Shown here piece by piece: positions 21,129 to 29,336 of a DNA stretch of 64,000 nucleotides; the stretch's first letter is position 1, and every line of letters begins with the position of its first letter. This stretch comes from Alkanindiges illinoisensis (GTDB lineage Bacteria > Pseudomonadota > Gammaproteobacteria > Pseudomonadales > Moraxellaceae), in the NCBI RefSeq assembly GCF_004377485.1, contig NZ_SNTY01000076.1:1-64000 (forward strand), written 5' to 3'. Made by a program: the position numbers and the translations under genes. A model generated the notes under the pieces. The model was not told the origin of the DNA. It saw only the letters and a program-made list of their open reading frames with translations, and searched no databases.

Positions 21129-21302
21129 TAATTTTAAATAATAAAATTAAATACTTGCTTCTTCAATTCCTTAATTGAAATATTTCACTCGTATAAATTA
21201 ACCCGCTTTTAAAGCTCATTTTTTAAAAATTAGTTTTCTTTCATGGCATCGTATTAATAATCAATCTCTCTAAGATGAATTCAATTAACAAACTTAATTC
21301 AT

Positions 21303-21332
21303 AAAAAAAGCCCATCTTAACGATGAGCTTTT
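21303..21332 (-). terminator. Terminator of the 53-residue small gene
   Basis: On the minus strand AAAAGCTCATC pairs with GATGGGCTTTT over a 5-base loop, with a wobble pair that fits only this strand, followed by seven T. It lies 15 bases after the small gene at 21347-21508, supporting that this gene is transcribed. Confidence 0.75.
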
Positions 21333-21346
21333 AGTTTTGTGCTGTA

Positions 21347-21508
21347 TTAATAGCCCATTTTTTTCTTACGGTTAATTGTGATTTTATCGCCACTCTGACA
21401 CACCCGGTGATTTGGATTAATCTGGTGTGTACGATGATTCATTGAGCCTGTGTTTCTTGTGGTATTCGGATTAAAGCTGTAACTACCATGATTAGCAAAT
21501 TGGGACAT
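21347..21508 (-). CDS. Small basic protein, 53 residues, unrecognised
   Basis: A 53-codon frame with ATG at 21508, a GGA-containing ribosome binding site just upstream and a matching terminator 15 bases downstream. The protein is polar and Asn-rich, starts MSQFANHGSYSFNPN and ends with a basic tail GDKITINRKKKMGY. It has no hydrophobic segment and a single cysteine in HRVCQSGDK. I recognise no family. The terminator and clean codon pattern make it more credible than a chance frame. Confidence 0.55.
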   Translation of the reverse strand: MSQFANHGSYSFNPNTTRNTGSMNHRTHQINPNHRVCQSGDKITINRKKKMGY

Positions 21509-21772
21509 TTTCCATAGCACTTAAAAACTTTGTTAATGCTAGATTAGCAAGGTGCTATGTTACTGACAAACCGAGTTATGTATTGGTTATTTATCCAGCA
21601 ATTTCTATTGAATAACTTGTATTTTGTAAGTGACTCATTTTATTTAAGTACTACTATGGACCAAAGATATAAAACTTTACTTTCAGCATTAAAATAATGG
21701 CACAGTCATATTAAAAATGATTCTTTGCTAGTTATGGCTTTAATATTCTATCAATTAAATTTTCTGTGTAGT

Positions 21773-21991
21773 CTATAAAAGTTCTTTTTCTTGATTAACT
21801 TGTTGAGCCTTACAATGAGTATCGGATTCATTATCTCCCAAGAGCTTATGTAAATCTGCGCCATATTCATCTACAAATTCCTGCGCAGCATCAGCATAGG
21901 CATCGGGTTCAATGGTTTTGGTTAATGTGGTTTTTTCCAGAGCCTGGCGGATTTCTTCAACTGTATGACTATCTGCCATATCATTGTTCAT
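21773..21991 (-). CDS. Small acidic hypothetical protein
   Basis: A 72-residue, acidic, helical-looking protein (EEIRQALEKTTLTKTIEPDAYADAAQEFVDEYGADLHKLL) with one cysteine and no membrane segment. No family recognised. It lies among three small leftward genes between tRNA-Leu and the recombination cassette; the surrounding DNA is AT-rich and gene-poor. Confidence 0.5.
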   Translation of the reverse strand: MNNDMADSHTVEEIRQALEKTTLTKTIEPDAYADAAQEFVDEYGADLHKLLGDNESDTHCKAQQVNQEKELL

Positions 21992-22192
21992 TATTGCCTA
22001 TCCTCACTGTGATATCTGGACAAGGAACTAGTAGGATGGATTAAGCCTACTTTAATAAGGTAGCGCTGCCTTTACTATTGACCAAAAAAAATTCTTGCCC
22101 TGTCGCCTTTAATATCTGAAATATGTTAAGCCAACAAGGCAGAGTGCTTCTGGACTAAGACTTAGATTAAGCCGTTACAACCCAGCATTAAA

Positions 22193-22420
22193 TTAGTTGT
22201 CTGTACTGCCAATTTCCTTATGTTCCGGTTCGTTATCGGTATGCTGATTCGGTAACTTCACCTTGGCATCCTGATTTTCCAGATGCGCGTTTTGCAATTG
22301 CTGCTGGCGCTCTCCTTCAGTTTGAGGCTGATTAGCCTGTGGATGTTCAGGCAAGTTATTATAAGCGGTATTGCTATCAACAAAATTGTTATCGACGCTG
22401 CCGTTATTACTGGTGCTCAT
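22193..22420 (-). CDS. Small hydrophilic Asn/Gln-rich hypothetical protein
   Basis: A 75-residue protein made almost entirely of polar residues: Asn, Gln, Glu, Asp, His and Lys dominate, with no cysteine, tryptophan or methionine after the start. Such composition suggests an intrinsically disordered protein, as in some stress-tolerance hydrophilins, but this is only a composition argument. Good ribosome binding site TTAGAGGTTAAC precedes the ATG at 22420. No family recognised. Confidence 0.5.
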   Translation of the reverse strand: MSTSNNGSVDNNFVDSNTAYNNLPEHPQANQPQTEGERQQQLQNAHLENQDAKVKLPNQHTDNEPEHKEIGSTDN

Positions 22421-22485
22421 TGTTAACCTCTAAGTTTTATAAAGTTAATTAATTAGACTTCTTTCATAATTTGTACCAACTCGCC

Positions 22486-22523
22486 TTCGACAGGCTCAGG
22501 CAGCGTTGGTTGGGCTTGTCGAA
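22486..22523. repeat. REP-like palindrome
   Basis: TTCGACA and TGTCGAA are perfect inverted 7-mers separated by 24 bases that include GGCTCAGG and GGGCT, the arrangement of extragenic REP elements with TTCGACA(A/G)GCTCAG cores. Only this copy was seen in the window. Confidence 0.5.
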
Positions 22524-22695
22524 ACCAGACTGATGCAAGAGATCTATTGAATCGATTCAACATAACTTAAAAGCTATTTCTGCTGTGTAGTACAAACACG
22601 TCAAAGCACACGTTTTTTTTATTGCTCGGTCACTTCATGTAAAAGACGTAACTTTTTATCAATTTATAATTATTTTGATGAGCTATTTTTTATAC

Positions 22696-22712
22696 GCGTC
22701 ACAGAATGACGC
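22696..22712. promoter_or_regulatory. Operator-like palindrome upstream of the cassette
   Basis: GCGTCA-cagaa-TGACGC is a perfect interrupted palindrome about 240 bases before the first cassette gene. Size and symmetry suit a dimeric repressor, but no repressor gene is nearby and the target is not known. Confidence 0.3.
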
Positions 22713-22948
22713 AAGCAAAACGAAACTTATAAATTATTAATCATAATATATTGAATTTTAATAATATTTTTTGATTGTAGATTCTCAGTGAATAGCCTGA
22801 AATCCATTGTAATTGATGAAATAAACACCATTAATTAGATTCATGGCGGCAAATATTTATTCTGGACTATGAAGAAATAAAACTGTTTTTTTACCAGAAC
22901 GGTAGCCGTATTTGAAGTATTTAAGCCTGAGTCTGAGGAGTACCAGAA

Positions 22949-23878
22949 ATGGCATTAAGAATCGTCACTGCTGCAGAACCGATGCGCGTGGACAACCTGA
23001 TCGTGTTTATTTATGGCGATCCAGGAATTGGCAAAACCTCACTGGCCTTTAGTGCCAAAAACCCGATTTTATTTGACTTTGACCGTGGCGCGCATCGTGC
23101 TGGCAAGTTCCGTAAAGATACCGTGCCGGTAGGTAGCTGGTCTGATGTGGCAGCAATTAATGCAGAGGATCTGGAAGGTTATGATTCTATCATTATTGAT
23201 ACTGCTGGCCGGATGCTGGATGTAATTATTGCGGATTTGGTTAAAGACCAGAAAAACTGCCGCAAAAATAGCAAGGAGCTGTCCATTCAGGGCTATGGGG
23301 CACTAAATAAACGCTTTAGTAGCTGGCTTAACCTGATTCGCTCATTTGGCAAGGATGTAATTTTGCTGGCGCATGCGGCTGAGGATAAAAAAGGCGATGA
23401 GCTGATTATCCGCCCGGATATGGTGGGTGGTAGCAAGAAAGAAGCTTACAAGGTCGCCGATATGATGGGTTATATGACCACGGTGCAGGGCGAACAGGGT
23501 GCTGAAGTTTCTCTGAACTTTTCACCATCTACCTCACATCATGCCAAGGATTCCGGTGCCATCGGCAACATGATTCTGCCCGGTCTGGATAAAAACCCGG
23601 CTGCACTGGCAGATATTATCCAGCAGGCCAAGGATCATATTAATAGCCTGAGCGAGTTTCAGGCTGCTGCCTTGCAGGAACTGGAAAACTATCGTAATGC
23701 GTGCATGGCGGCGGAACATGCTGATGATTTGAATGACCTGCGCGAACAGTTAAAACCTGAGCATTTGTATCTCAAGGAAATGCGGCAAGCGCTAGATCTG
23801 GCTTTTAAGGGTTTAAGCCATAAGGTGATCTTTGTGGAAGGTGAGTTTGTCGATGATGTGCATGACGAGGTGGCCTAA
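22949..23878 (+). CDS. Phage-type RecA-like ATPase (Sak4-like)
   Basis: A 309-residue P-loop ATPase of the kind annotated as phage nucleotide-binding or Sak4-like single-strand annealing protein. Walker A is GDPGIGKT at residues 23-30 and Walker B IIIDTAG at 81-87, with Asp84. The N-terminal half resembles a minimal RecA core; the C-terminal 90 residues are helical. It opens the rightward cassette, with GGAG well placed before the ATG, and is followed after 2 bases by a RecB-like nuclease. It should bind ssDNA with ATP and promote annealing; that is by family analogy. Confidence 0.8.
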   Translation: MALRIVTAAEPMRVDNLIVFIYGDPGIGKTSLAFSAKNPILFDFDRGAHRAGKFRKDTVPVGSWSDVAAINAEDLEGYDSIIIDTAGRMLDVIIADLVKDQKNCRKNSKELSIQGYGALNKRFSSWLNLIRSFGKDVILLAHAAEDKKGDELIIRPDMVGGSKKEAYKVADMMGYMTTVQGEQGAEVSLNFSPSTSHHAKDSGAIGNMILPGLDKNPAALADIIQQAKDHINSLSEFQAAALQELENYRNACMAAEHADDLNDLREQLKPEHLYLKEMRQALDLAFKGLSHKVIFVEGEFVDDVHDEVA

Positions 23879-23880
23879 GC

Positions 23881-24552
23881 ATGTCTTCCCGCGCCTTGCA
23901 CAACATGCCACTACGTTTGTCAGTAACCATGCTGGACACTTATGTGCATGGCATGGCCAATGAGGACATGAGCAGCGAGCAATTGGCGCATGAGCTGTTT
24001 GCCCGCAAGAAGCCGAGTCAGGCGATGCGAGTGGGCACGTCATTTCACCGTTTTCTGGAAAAGGGCCAGCTAGAGCCGCAATTGCTGGCTACTCCGGACA
24101 AATATGGTTTTCATTTTATCTTGCCGGATGACCTTAGCGGCACCATTGAGCTGGGCGCGATTCGTGAGCAGATTCATGAATGGCCTGTGTTTGACAATGT
24201 GGTGCTAGTAGGCAAGATCGATGCTGAGACTCCTGCCAAGCTGATTGACCATAAGCTGACTGCCCGCTTCGACCATGAGCGCTACATGGACAGCCTGCAA
24301 TGGCGTGCTTATCTGGCCATGCGTGGTAAAGCCCATTTTACCTATCAGGTGTTTGAGCATAGCGGCCTGCCCACCGAACCGGATGCACTGGGTCATTATC
24401 CGGTGTTTATCAAGGATTATCACCGTCTGGATCAGTATGCCTATGCCGGGATGCAGGATGAAATCAGGGATGTTGCCCGTGATCTCGCAGAGTTTGCGCG
24501 GGTCTGGATGGCGGAATTTAGAGATTCTGAAATAAGAGGAAAAGTGGCATGA
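23881..24552 (+). CDS. PD-(D/E)XK (RecB-like) phage nuclease
   Basis: A 223-residue nuclease. The three RecB-family motifs are visible: His56 in VGTSFHRFLEKG, Asp114 in VLVGKIDAET, and Asp123-x-Lys125 in LIDHKLT, followed by a helix containing QWRAYL that matches the conserved Q-motif. It probably resects dsDNA ends to feed the annealing proteins. It sits between the ATPase gene and the DUF1367 gene and overlaps the latter by 4 bases. Confidence 0.8.
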   Translation: MSSRALHNMPLRLSVTMLDTYVHGMANEDMSSEQLAHELFARKKPSQAMRVGTSFHRFLEKGQLEPQLLATPDKYGFHFILPDDLSGTIELGAIREQIHEWPVFDNVVLVGKIDAETPAKLIDHKLTARFDHERYMDSLQWRAYLAMRGKAHFTYQVFEHSGLPTEPDALGHYPVFIKDYHRLDQYAYAGMQDEIRDVARDLAEFARVWMAEFRDSEIRGKVA

Positions 24553-25166
24553 GCGTAGATATGATGATGGTGTGCAATGGCCGTGCGCTGGTTCCAGCAA
24601 CCGAGCACGACTATGCCATCATGCGACAAACCTACCGGATTGGTCAGGTGATCAAAACGGAAACCAAACGTCAGGCAGATCGCAGCCTGCAACACCATCG
24701 GCTGTATTTTGGTGGCTTGATTGGATTGGTCAAGGACTATTGGGAACCGCAAACCGGGCTGGTACATCCGGCTGAAGTGAGGACGGCAGCATCGTTTTGC
24801 CATTATTTGCAAAGTAAAGGCATTGCGTTATCGCCTGAGCAAAGTCAGGCACTCCAGCAGGATTATCTGCAAAGGCTAACGCAAAAGCGTGCCGCCAAGC
24901 TGATTAATCCGATGCCGGCAAGCACGGCTGAGATTCATCGCTGGATCAAGATTGAATGCGGCTATTACGACGTGGTACGCCTACCGGATGGCACTATTGA
25001 AAAAAAAGCCAAATCCATTAGTTTCGCCAAAATGACCCAGGCCGAATTTAATGAGTTTTACAGGGCAGCATTTGGTGTGTGCTGGCGCTTTGTATTGAGT
25101 CGGCATTTTGAATGTGAAGCCGATGCAGAAAATGCAATTAACCGCATGCTGGACATGGCAGCCTAG
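24549..25166 (+). CDS. DUF1367 phage protein
   Basis: A 205-residue protein matching DUF1367, known from lambdoid and other phages near recombination and nin-region genes. Recognisable parts are RSLQHHRLYFGGLIGLV near residues 45-60 and KSISFAKMTQAEFNEFYRAAF near residues 150-170. The biochemical role is unknown. It overlaps the nuclease gene by 4 bases, so it is translationally coupled into the cassette. Confidence 0.75.
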   Translation: MSVDMMMVCNGRALVPATEHDYAIMRQTYRIGQVIKTETKRQADRSLQHHRLYFGGLIGLVKDYWEPQTGLVHPAEVRTAASFCHYLQSKGIALSPEQSQALQQDYLQRLTQKRAAKLINPMPASTAEIHRWIKIECGYYDVVRLPDGTIEKKAKSISFAKMTQAEFNEFYRAAFGVCWRFVLSRHFECEADAENAINRMLDMAA

Positions 25167-25268
25167 CTATCCAGAATGCGTGTGGTTTCGTCATTTAACC
25201 ATCTCCTGATCGCCGATAATTTGTTCAAATTAATTCAACAGTATCTATTTTATCCAGTAGACCCCATG

Positions 25269-25285
25269 GCGACATCTTATGTCGC
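25269..25285. promoter_or_regulatory. Perfect 7-bp palindrome inside the cassette
   Basis: GCGACAT-ctt-ATGTCGC lies in the 260-base gap between the DUF1367 gene and the next small gene. The short loop fits either a tight RNA hairpin or an operator. It divides the cassette into two transcription blocks. Confidence 0.3.
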
Positions 25286-25426
25286 ACATTCCCTACAATC
25301 ACTTGGATTCCTATGTTTTAATCCCATCTAAGCTATAGATACAGCACATCATCAAGGCTGGGATTTCAGGGTGGCGTGCATTTCAACATTATGTTTACAG
25401 GGACGTTAGCACAGAGGGTGATTCAG

Positions 25427-25642
25427 ATGAATATGACCATGATGAGTACCAACAAGCTGGCGTGGCTGGATGAATTAATTAAACCCATGCCAGCACATCA
25501 GCAGCCCCACCCTCTCAAGCAGCCGCCCAAAGCCAGCTGGCTCCAGCGCAAACAAGCCGAGCAGCGGGCTATTCCAGATCGCTTAGTAAATAGCGTAATA
25601 CAACATTCTGTTTTACCAGCGACTTTGTTTTACCAGAAATAA
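25427..25642 (+). CDS. Small cassette protein, 71 residues, unrecognised
   Basis: A 71-residue protein starting MNMTMMSTNKLAWLDELIKPMP with a proline-, glutamine- and lysine-rich middle. The frame opens at 25376 but the ATG at 25427 has AGAGGGTG eight bases upstream and is chosen. It ends 10 bases before the ERF gene and is probably co-expressed with it. No domain recognised; in phage annealase operons such small proteins are common companions of unknown role. Confidence 0.5.
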   Translation: MNMTMMSTNKLAWLDELIKPMPAHQQPHPLKQPPKASWLQRKQAEQRAIPDRLVNSVIQHSVLPATLFYQK

Positions 25643-25652
25643 AGGTGAAAAA

Positions 25653-26330
25653 ATGAAAGTATATCAAGCCATCAATGCCGTGCAGCGCGCATTGTCAAAA
25701 GAAGGGATTTCCAAGGATAGAATGGCCAGCGGATTTGGTGCAGGCTATGCATTTCGCGGTATTGATGATGTGTACAATACCCTGAGTCCGTTATTGTCCG
25801 AGCACGGTCTGGTCATTATTCCACGCTGTGTGGAACGCCATGAATCACAACGCCAAAGTGGGCCAAAAACCCTGTACTTTGTGGTGGTTAAAATGGAGTT
25901 TGACTTTGTATGCGCTGAAGATGGCAGCAAACATACCGCCTGCACCTATGGTGAAGCGATGGATTCAGGCGACAAGGCCACCAACAAGGCCATGTCGATT
26001 GCCTATAAATATGCCTGTTTCCAGACCTTTGCCATTCCAACCGAAGGCGATAACGATCCGGATGCCACCATTCATGAGCCAGCACCAGCCAGAAAGCCCA
26101 GCCAGAAGCCGGTCAAGCAGAATATGCAGAGCAGTGATCTGAATAACAATGGTAGCAATGCCAAATCACTGCCCAGTATTCTGGCCGATATCCAGAAAGC
26201 GGCTGACGTGACTGCGCTTGCTGCTATCCGTGATTATGTAGCAGCACGGCAGTATAGCGAGCTTGATGTTGGCGAAATCAAGAATGCGCTGAAATCACGT
26301 CATGATAACCTGATGCACAAAAAGGTCTGA
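25653..26330 (+). CDS. ERF-family single-strand annealing protein
   Basis: A 225-residue ERF (essential recombination function) protein. MKVYQAINAVQRALSKEGISK at the start, the FGAGYAFRGIDDVYNTLSPLLSEHGL core and GEAMDSGDKATNKAMSIAYKYACFQTFAIPT are the classic ERF signatures. A flexible lysine/serine/glutamine linker (about residues 140-170) leads to a small C-terminal helical domain. ERF anneals complementary ssDNA for phage-type recombination. Good ribosome binding site AAGGTG. Last gene of the cassette, 308 bases before lon. Confidence 0.88.
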   Translation: MKVYQAINAVQRALSKEGISKDRMASGFGAGYAFRGIDDVYNTLSPLLSEHGLVIIPRCVERHESQRQSGPKTLYFVVVKMEFDFVCAEDGSKHTACTYGEAMDSGDKATNKAMSIAYKYACFQTFAIPTEGDNDPDATIHEPAPARKPSQKPVKQNMQSSDLNNNGSNAKSLPSILADIQKAADVTALAAIRDYVAARQYSELDVGEIKNALKSRHDNLMHKKV

Positions 26331-26638
26331 TCCAGTCTTTTTTTGTTGATGCAAATTCCTGTTTTAAGCGGCGTGAAGCTCTGGTTTTCAGGCCGCTTTG
26401 CCAATAGTTTCGCCAAGCATTTTATTGACTTGTTAGAGCTACTGCCCTATCGAAAAATTTGTAGTGTTGCGTAATTTAATTCTGACTAAAACCCTTGGTT
26501 TTACAGGGTATTAAAGGATTAACGAGCTAAAATATGAACACTACTACATGATTTTTCAGGAAAAGCACTTGTTTTTTTCTGAAAATGCATCACTAATGAC
26601 ATATGACAAAATCATTTGTCACTCAGTAGGAGTGCCCT
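26331..26638. other. Gap between cassette and lon
   Basis: This 308-base gap contains a perfect hairpin AAGCGGC/GCCGCTT (26366-26398) after the ERF gene, a possible sigma-70 promoter, and an inverted repeat TGACAAA-atca-TTTGTCA (26604-26621) just upstream of the lon ribosome binding site AGGAGTG. No convincing sigma-32 promoter was found although lon is a classical heat-shock gene. Confidence 0.45.
26425..26453 (+). promoter_or_regulatory. Possible sigma-70 promoter of lon
   Basis: TTGACT and TATCGA lie 17 bases apart. The -35 is 5/6 to consensus, the -10 weak. The predicted transcript would have a leader of about 180 bases before the ATG at 26639. Confidence 0.35.
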
Positions 26639-29062
26639 ATGTCCGAGACAACAATTCAAAATCCAACTCTTCCAGTGGAAGGTAGCCTGCCTTTACTGGC
26701 ATTACGCGATGTGGTGGTTTATCCGCACATGCAGATTGCTTTATTTGTGGGTCGCCCAAAATCAATCAATGCCGTTGAAGTCGCCCGTGAAAATGACAAT
26801 CTGGTATTTGTCGTTGCGCAAAAGGACTCACTGGCCGAAGAGATTGACAATGACAACCTGTATCACTACGGAACAGTGTGCCGTATTGTTCAGGTCGTCA
26901 ATCATGAAAATGATGACAACTGCATCAAGGTACTCATTGAAGGCTTGTATCGTGCCCGTCTGGATACGATTGTTGAGCTGGACGACTATATGCGTGCAGA
27001 AACTACAGCAGAGCCTGTGCCTGTCGCATTAAGCCCTGAGCAGCAAAAGCAGCAGCGTGAAACCCTGCAATCCCTGTTTTCACAATATGCTGAAGCCAAG
27101 CTACGCAATGCGCGTGAACTGAGTGCGGCCAGCGATAAAATTGAAGACTTGCTGGAACTGGTTTATTTCATTGCCACCCGTGCGCCATTGGCTATTGATG
27201 TGAAACAGAAGTTTCTGGAAGAAGCCAATATCACTGCGCATGTTAAAGAGCTGATGGAATATTTGACCCAGCAGTCTGAAGAACAGCAGATTGAGCAGAA
27301 CCTGCACGAAAACGTGAAACGCCAGATGGAAAAAAATCAGCGTGAATACTTTCTGAATGAAAAAATGAAAGTGATTCAGCGTGAACTGTCTGACATGAAC
27401 GGTGGCGGTGATGACGACATTTCAGAAATTGAAAAACGTCTGGAAGAAGCTGATCTGCCAGAAGACGTACGTAAAAAAGCCGATGCAGAATTCCGCAAGC
27501 TGAAATCCATGCAGGCAGCGTCTAGTGAAGCCGCGGTTGTGCGCAACTATCTTGACTGGATTCTGAACACACCGTGGAAAAAAGCCAGCAAGGTCAGCAT
27601 CAAACTGGATAAAGCCCAGCAGATTCTGGATTCTGATCACTACGGTCTGGAAGAAGTTAAGGAACGCATTGTTGAGTTCCTAGCAGTACAGTCCCGAGTA
27701 AAACAGTTGAAAGGCCCGGTATTGTGTCTGGTTGGCCCTCCAGGCGTGGGTAAAACCAGTCTGGGTGAATCGATTGCCAAGGCAACAGGTCGTGAGTTCG
27801 TACGTATGGCCTTGGGTGGCGTACGTGATGAAGCCGAAATTCGTGGCCATCGCCGTACCTATATTGGTGCGATGCCCGGCAAGATTGTGCAGCATTTGTC
27901 AAAAGTGGGTGTAAAAAATCCGCTGTTCCTACTGGATGAAATTGACAAGATGGCACAGGATTACCGTGGTGATCCAGCGTCTGCGCTGCTGGAAGTGCTT
28001 GATCCATCACAAAACCACAAGTTCAACGATCACTATTTAGATATGGATCTGGACTTGTCGGAAGTGATGTTCATCTGTACTGCCAACAGCATGGATATTC
28101 CTGCACCGTTGCTGGACCGTATGGAAGTCATCCGTCTGCCCGGCTATACCGAGGAAGAAAAGGTCAACATTGCAGAGCGCTATCTGATTCCAAAAGCCAT
28201 TAAAGCCAATGGTCTTAAGGAAAAAGAGCTGACTGTGGAAGAAGGTGCAGTTCGTGACCTGATTCGCCGTTATACCCGTGAAGCTGGTGTTCGTAACCTT
28301 GAGCGTGAAATTTCCAAGATTTGCCGCAAAGTAGTGAAGGAAGCTGTAACCAGTCGTTCAAAAAACATACACATTGATATCAATGTAAATAATTTGAACG
28401 AGTACTCTGGGGTATATAAGTTTGACTACGGTCAGGCCGAAGATGACGCTCAGATTGGCCGGGTAACTGGCCTGGCATGGACTTCAGTGGGTGGTGAGTT
28501 ACTGACCATTGAAGCTGCCGCTGTAAAAGGCAAAGGTATTTATACTGCAACCGGTTCGCTAGGTGATGTGATGCAGGAATCTATCAAGGCTGCAATGACT
28601 GTAGTACGTACCCGTGGTGACCAGTTGGGTATTCCACATGAACGCTTCAGTGATACTGACGTGCATGTGCATATGCCTGAAGGTGCGACACCCAAGGATG
28701 GCCCTTCTGCGGGTCTGGCATTGACCACAGCACTGGTGTCTGCCTTTACCGGCATTCCGATTCGTGCTGATGTGGCAATGACAGGTGAAGTAACCTTGCG
28801 TGGCCGTGCACTGCGGATTGGCGGGCTAAAAGAGAAACTACTGGCAGCTCACCGTGGTGGAATCAAGCTGGTATTGATTCCGGAAGAAAACATTCGTGAT
28901 TTGGCCGAAGTGCCGGATAACGTAAAAGAAGGCCTTGAAATCAGGGCTGTGAAAACGATTGATGACGTATTGCCAGCAGCTTTGGTACATATGCCAGAGC
29001 CACTTGCAAAGGCGCCTATTGTTTCAACAACAGTTGAAAGCGATAAAGCTGCACGTCATTAA
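26639..29062 (+). CDS. lon: ATP-dependent protease La
   Basis: An 807-residue LonA protease that degrades misfolded and regulatory proteins in the cytoplasm. Order: N-terminal substrate-binding domain (about 12-210), coiled-coil linker, AAA+ module with Walker A GPPGVGKTS at 366-374 and LFLLDEIDKM as Walker B, then the protease domain with catalytic dyad Ser690 (DGPSAGLAL) and Lys733 (GLKEKLLAA), spaced exactly as in E. coli. Followed by strong terminators. In other bacteria Lon also degrades antitoxins, which is relevant to the modules at 55.6-56.7 kb. Confidence 0.97.
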   Translation: MSETTIQNPTLPVEGSLPLLALRDVVVYPHMQIALFVGRPKSINAVEVARENDNLVFVVAQKDSLAEEIDNDNLYHYGTVCRIVQVVNHENDDNCIKVLIEGLYRARLDTIVELDDYMRAETTAEPVPVALSPEQQKQQRETLQSLFSQYAEAKLRNARELSAASDKIEDLLELVYFIATRAPLAIDVKQKFLEEANITAHVKELMEYLTQQSEEQQIEQNLHENVKRQMEKNQREYFLNEKMKVIQRELSDMNGGGDDDISEIEKRLEEADLPEDVRKKADAEFRKLKSMQAASSEAAVVRNYLDWILNTPWKKASKVSIKLDKAQQILDSDHYGLEEVKERIVEFLAVQSRVKQLKGPVLCLVGPPGVGKTSLGESIAKATGREFVRMALGGVRDEAEIRGHRRTYIGAMPGKIVQHLSKVGVKNPLFLLDEIDKMAQDYRGDPASALLEVLDPSQNHKFNDHYLDMDLDLSEVMFICTANSMDIPAPLLDRMEVIRLPGYTEEEKVNIAERYLIPKAIKANGLKEKELTVEEGAVRDLIRRYTREAGVRNLEREISKICRKVVKEAVTSRSKNIHIDINVNNLNEYSGVYKFDYGQAEDDAQIGRVTGLAWTSVGGELLTIEAAAVKGKGIYTATGSLGDVMQESIKAAMTVVRTRGDQLGIPHERFSDTDVHVHMPEGATPKDGPSAGLALTTALVSAFTGIPIRADVAMTGEVTLRGRALRIGGLKEKLLAAHRGGIKLVLIPEENIRDLAEVPDNVKEGLEIRAVKTIDDVLPAALVHMPEPLAKAPIVSTTVESDKAARH

Positions 29063-29121
29063 CAGTTTAAACTGAGTCTTAATGACGTATGGTTGATACC
29101 TAAGCTTCTCGCTTATCGGTC

Positions 29122-29192
29122 GCCCATCTGTGATCTCCAGGCAGATGGGCTTGGTTGGCAGTCCAACACCCCTTTTGGACTGCCTTTTTTTT
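29122..29192 (+). terminator. Tandem hairpins and terminator after lon
   Basis: Two stem-loops follow lon. GCCCATCTG pairs with CAGATGGGC (29122-29150), and GGCAGTCCAA pairs perfectly with TTGGACTGCC (29157-29184) followed by eight T. The second is a canonical intrinsic terminator; the first may protect the 3' end or back it up. Confidence 0.88.
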
Positions 29193-29336
29193 GCCTGCTG
29201 TTTTTGCTCATTTTTCCTGATTTTGATCATGATTAGAAATTGTTAAATTCTCTCGCTTAAACCATATCATTTCTGTTAGAACCGGATCACCAGGGCTGTG
29301 CTACCATATCTTTTTATGGCTGTTATTTTTCTTATT

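Larger units (their letters stand above)
22421..22948. other. Long AT-rich intergenic region before recombination cassette
   Basis: These 528 bases hold no gene. They contain a REP-like palindrome (22486-22523) and a 17-bp operator-like palindrome (22696-22712). The remainder is very AT-rich and likely holds the divergent promoters of the 75-residue gene and the cassette, although no clean -35/-10 pair could be assigned. Confidence 0.5.

Noticed and set aside
26461-26540. Sigma-32 heat-shock promoter for lon
   Set aside because: CCCTTGGTT is present but no CCCCAT-type -10 lies at 13-15 bp; the match is too weak.
21042-26640. Prophage or integrative element with att sites at tRNA-Leu
   Set aside because: No second copy of the tRNA 3' end (GGTTCGAGTCC or longer) was found downstream, and no integrase gene is present.
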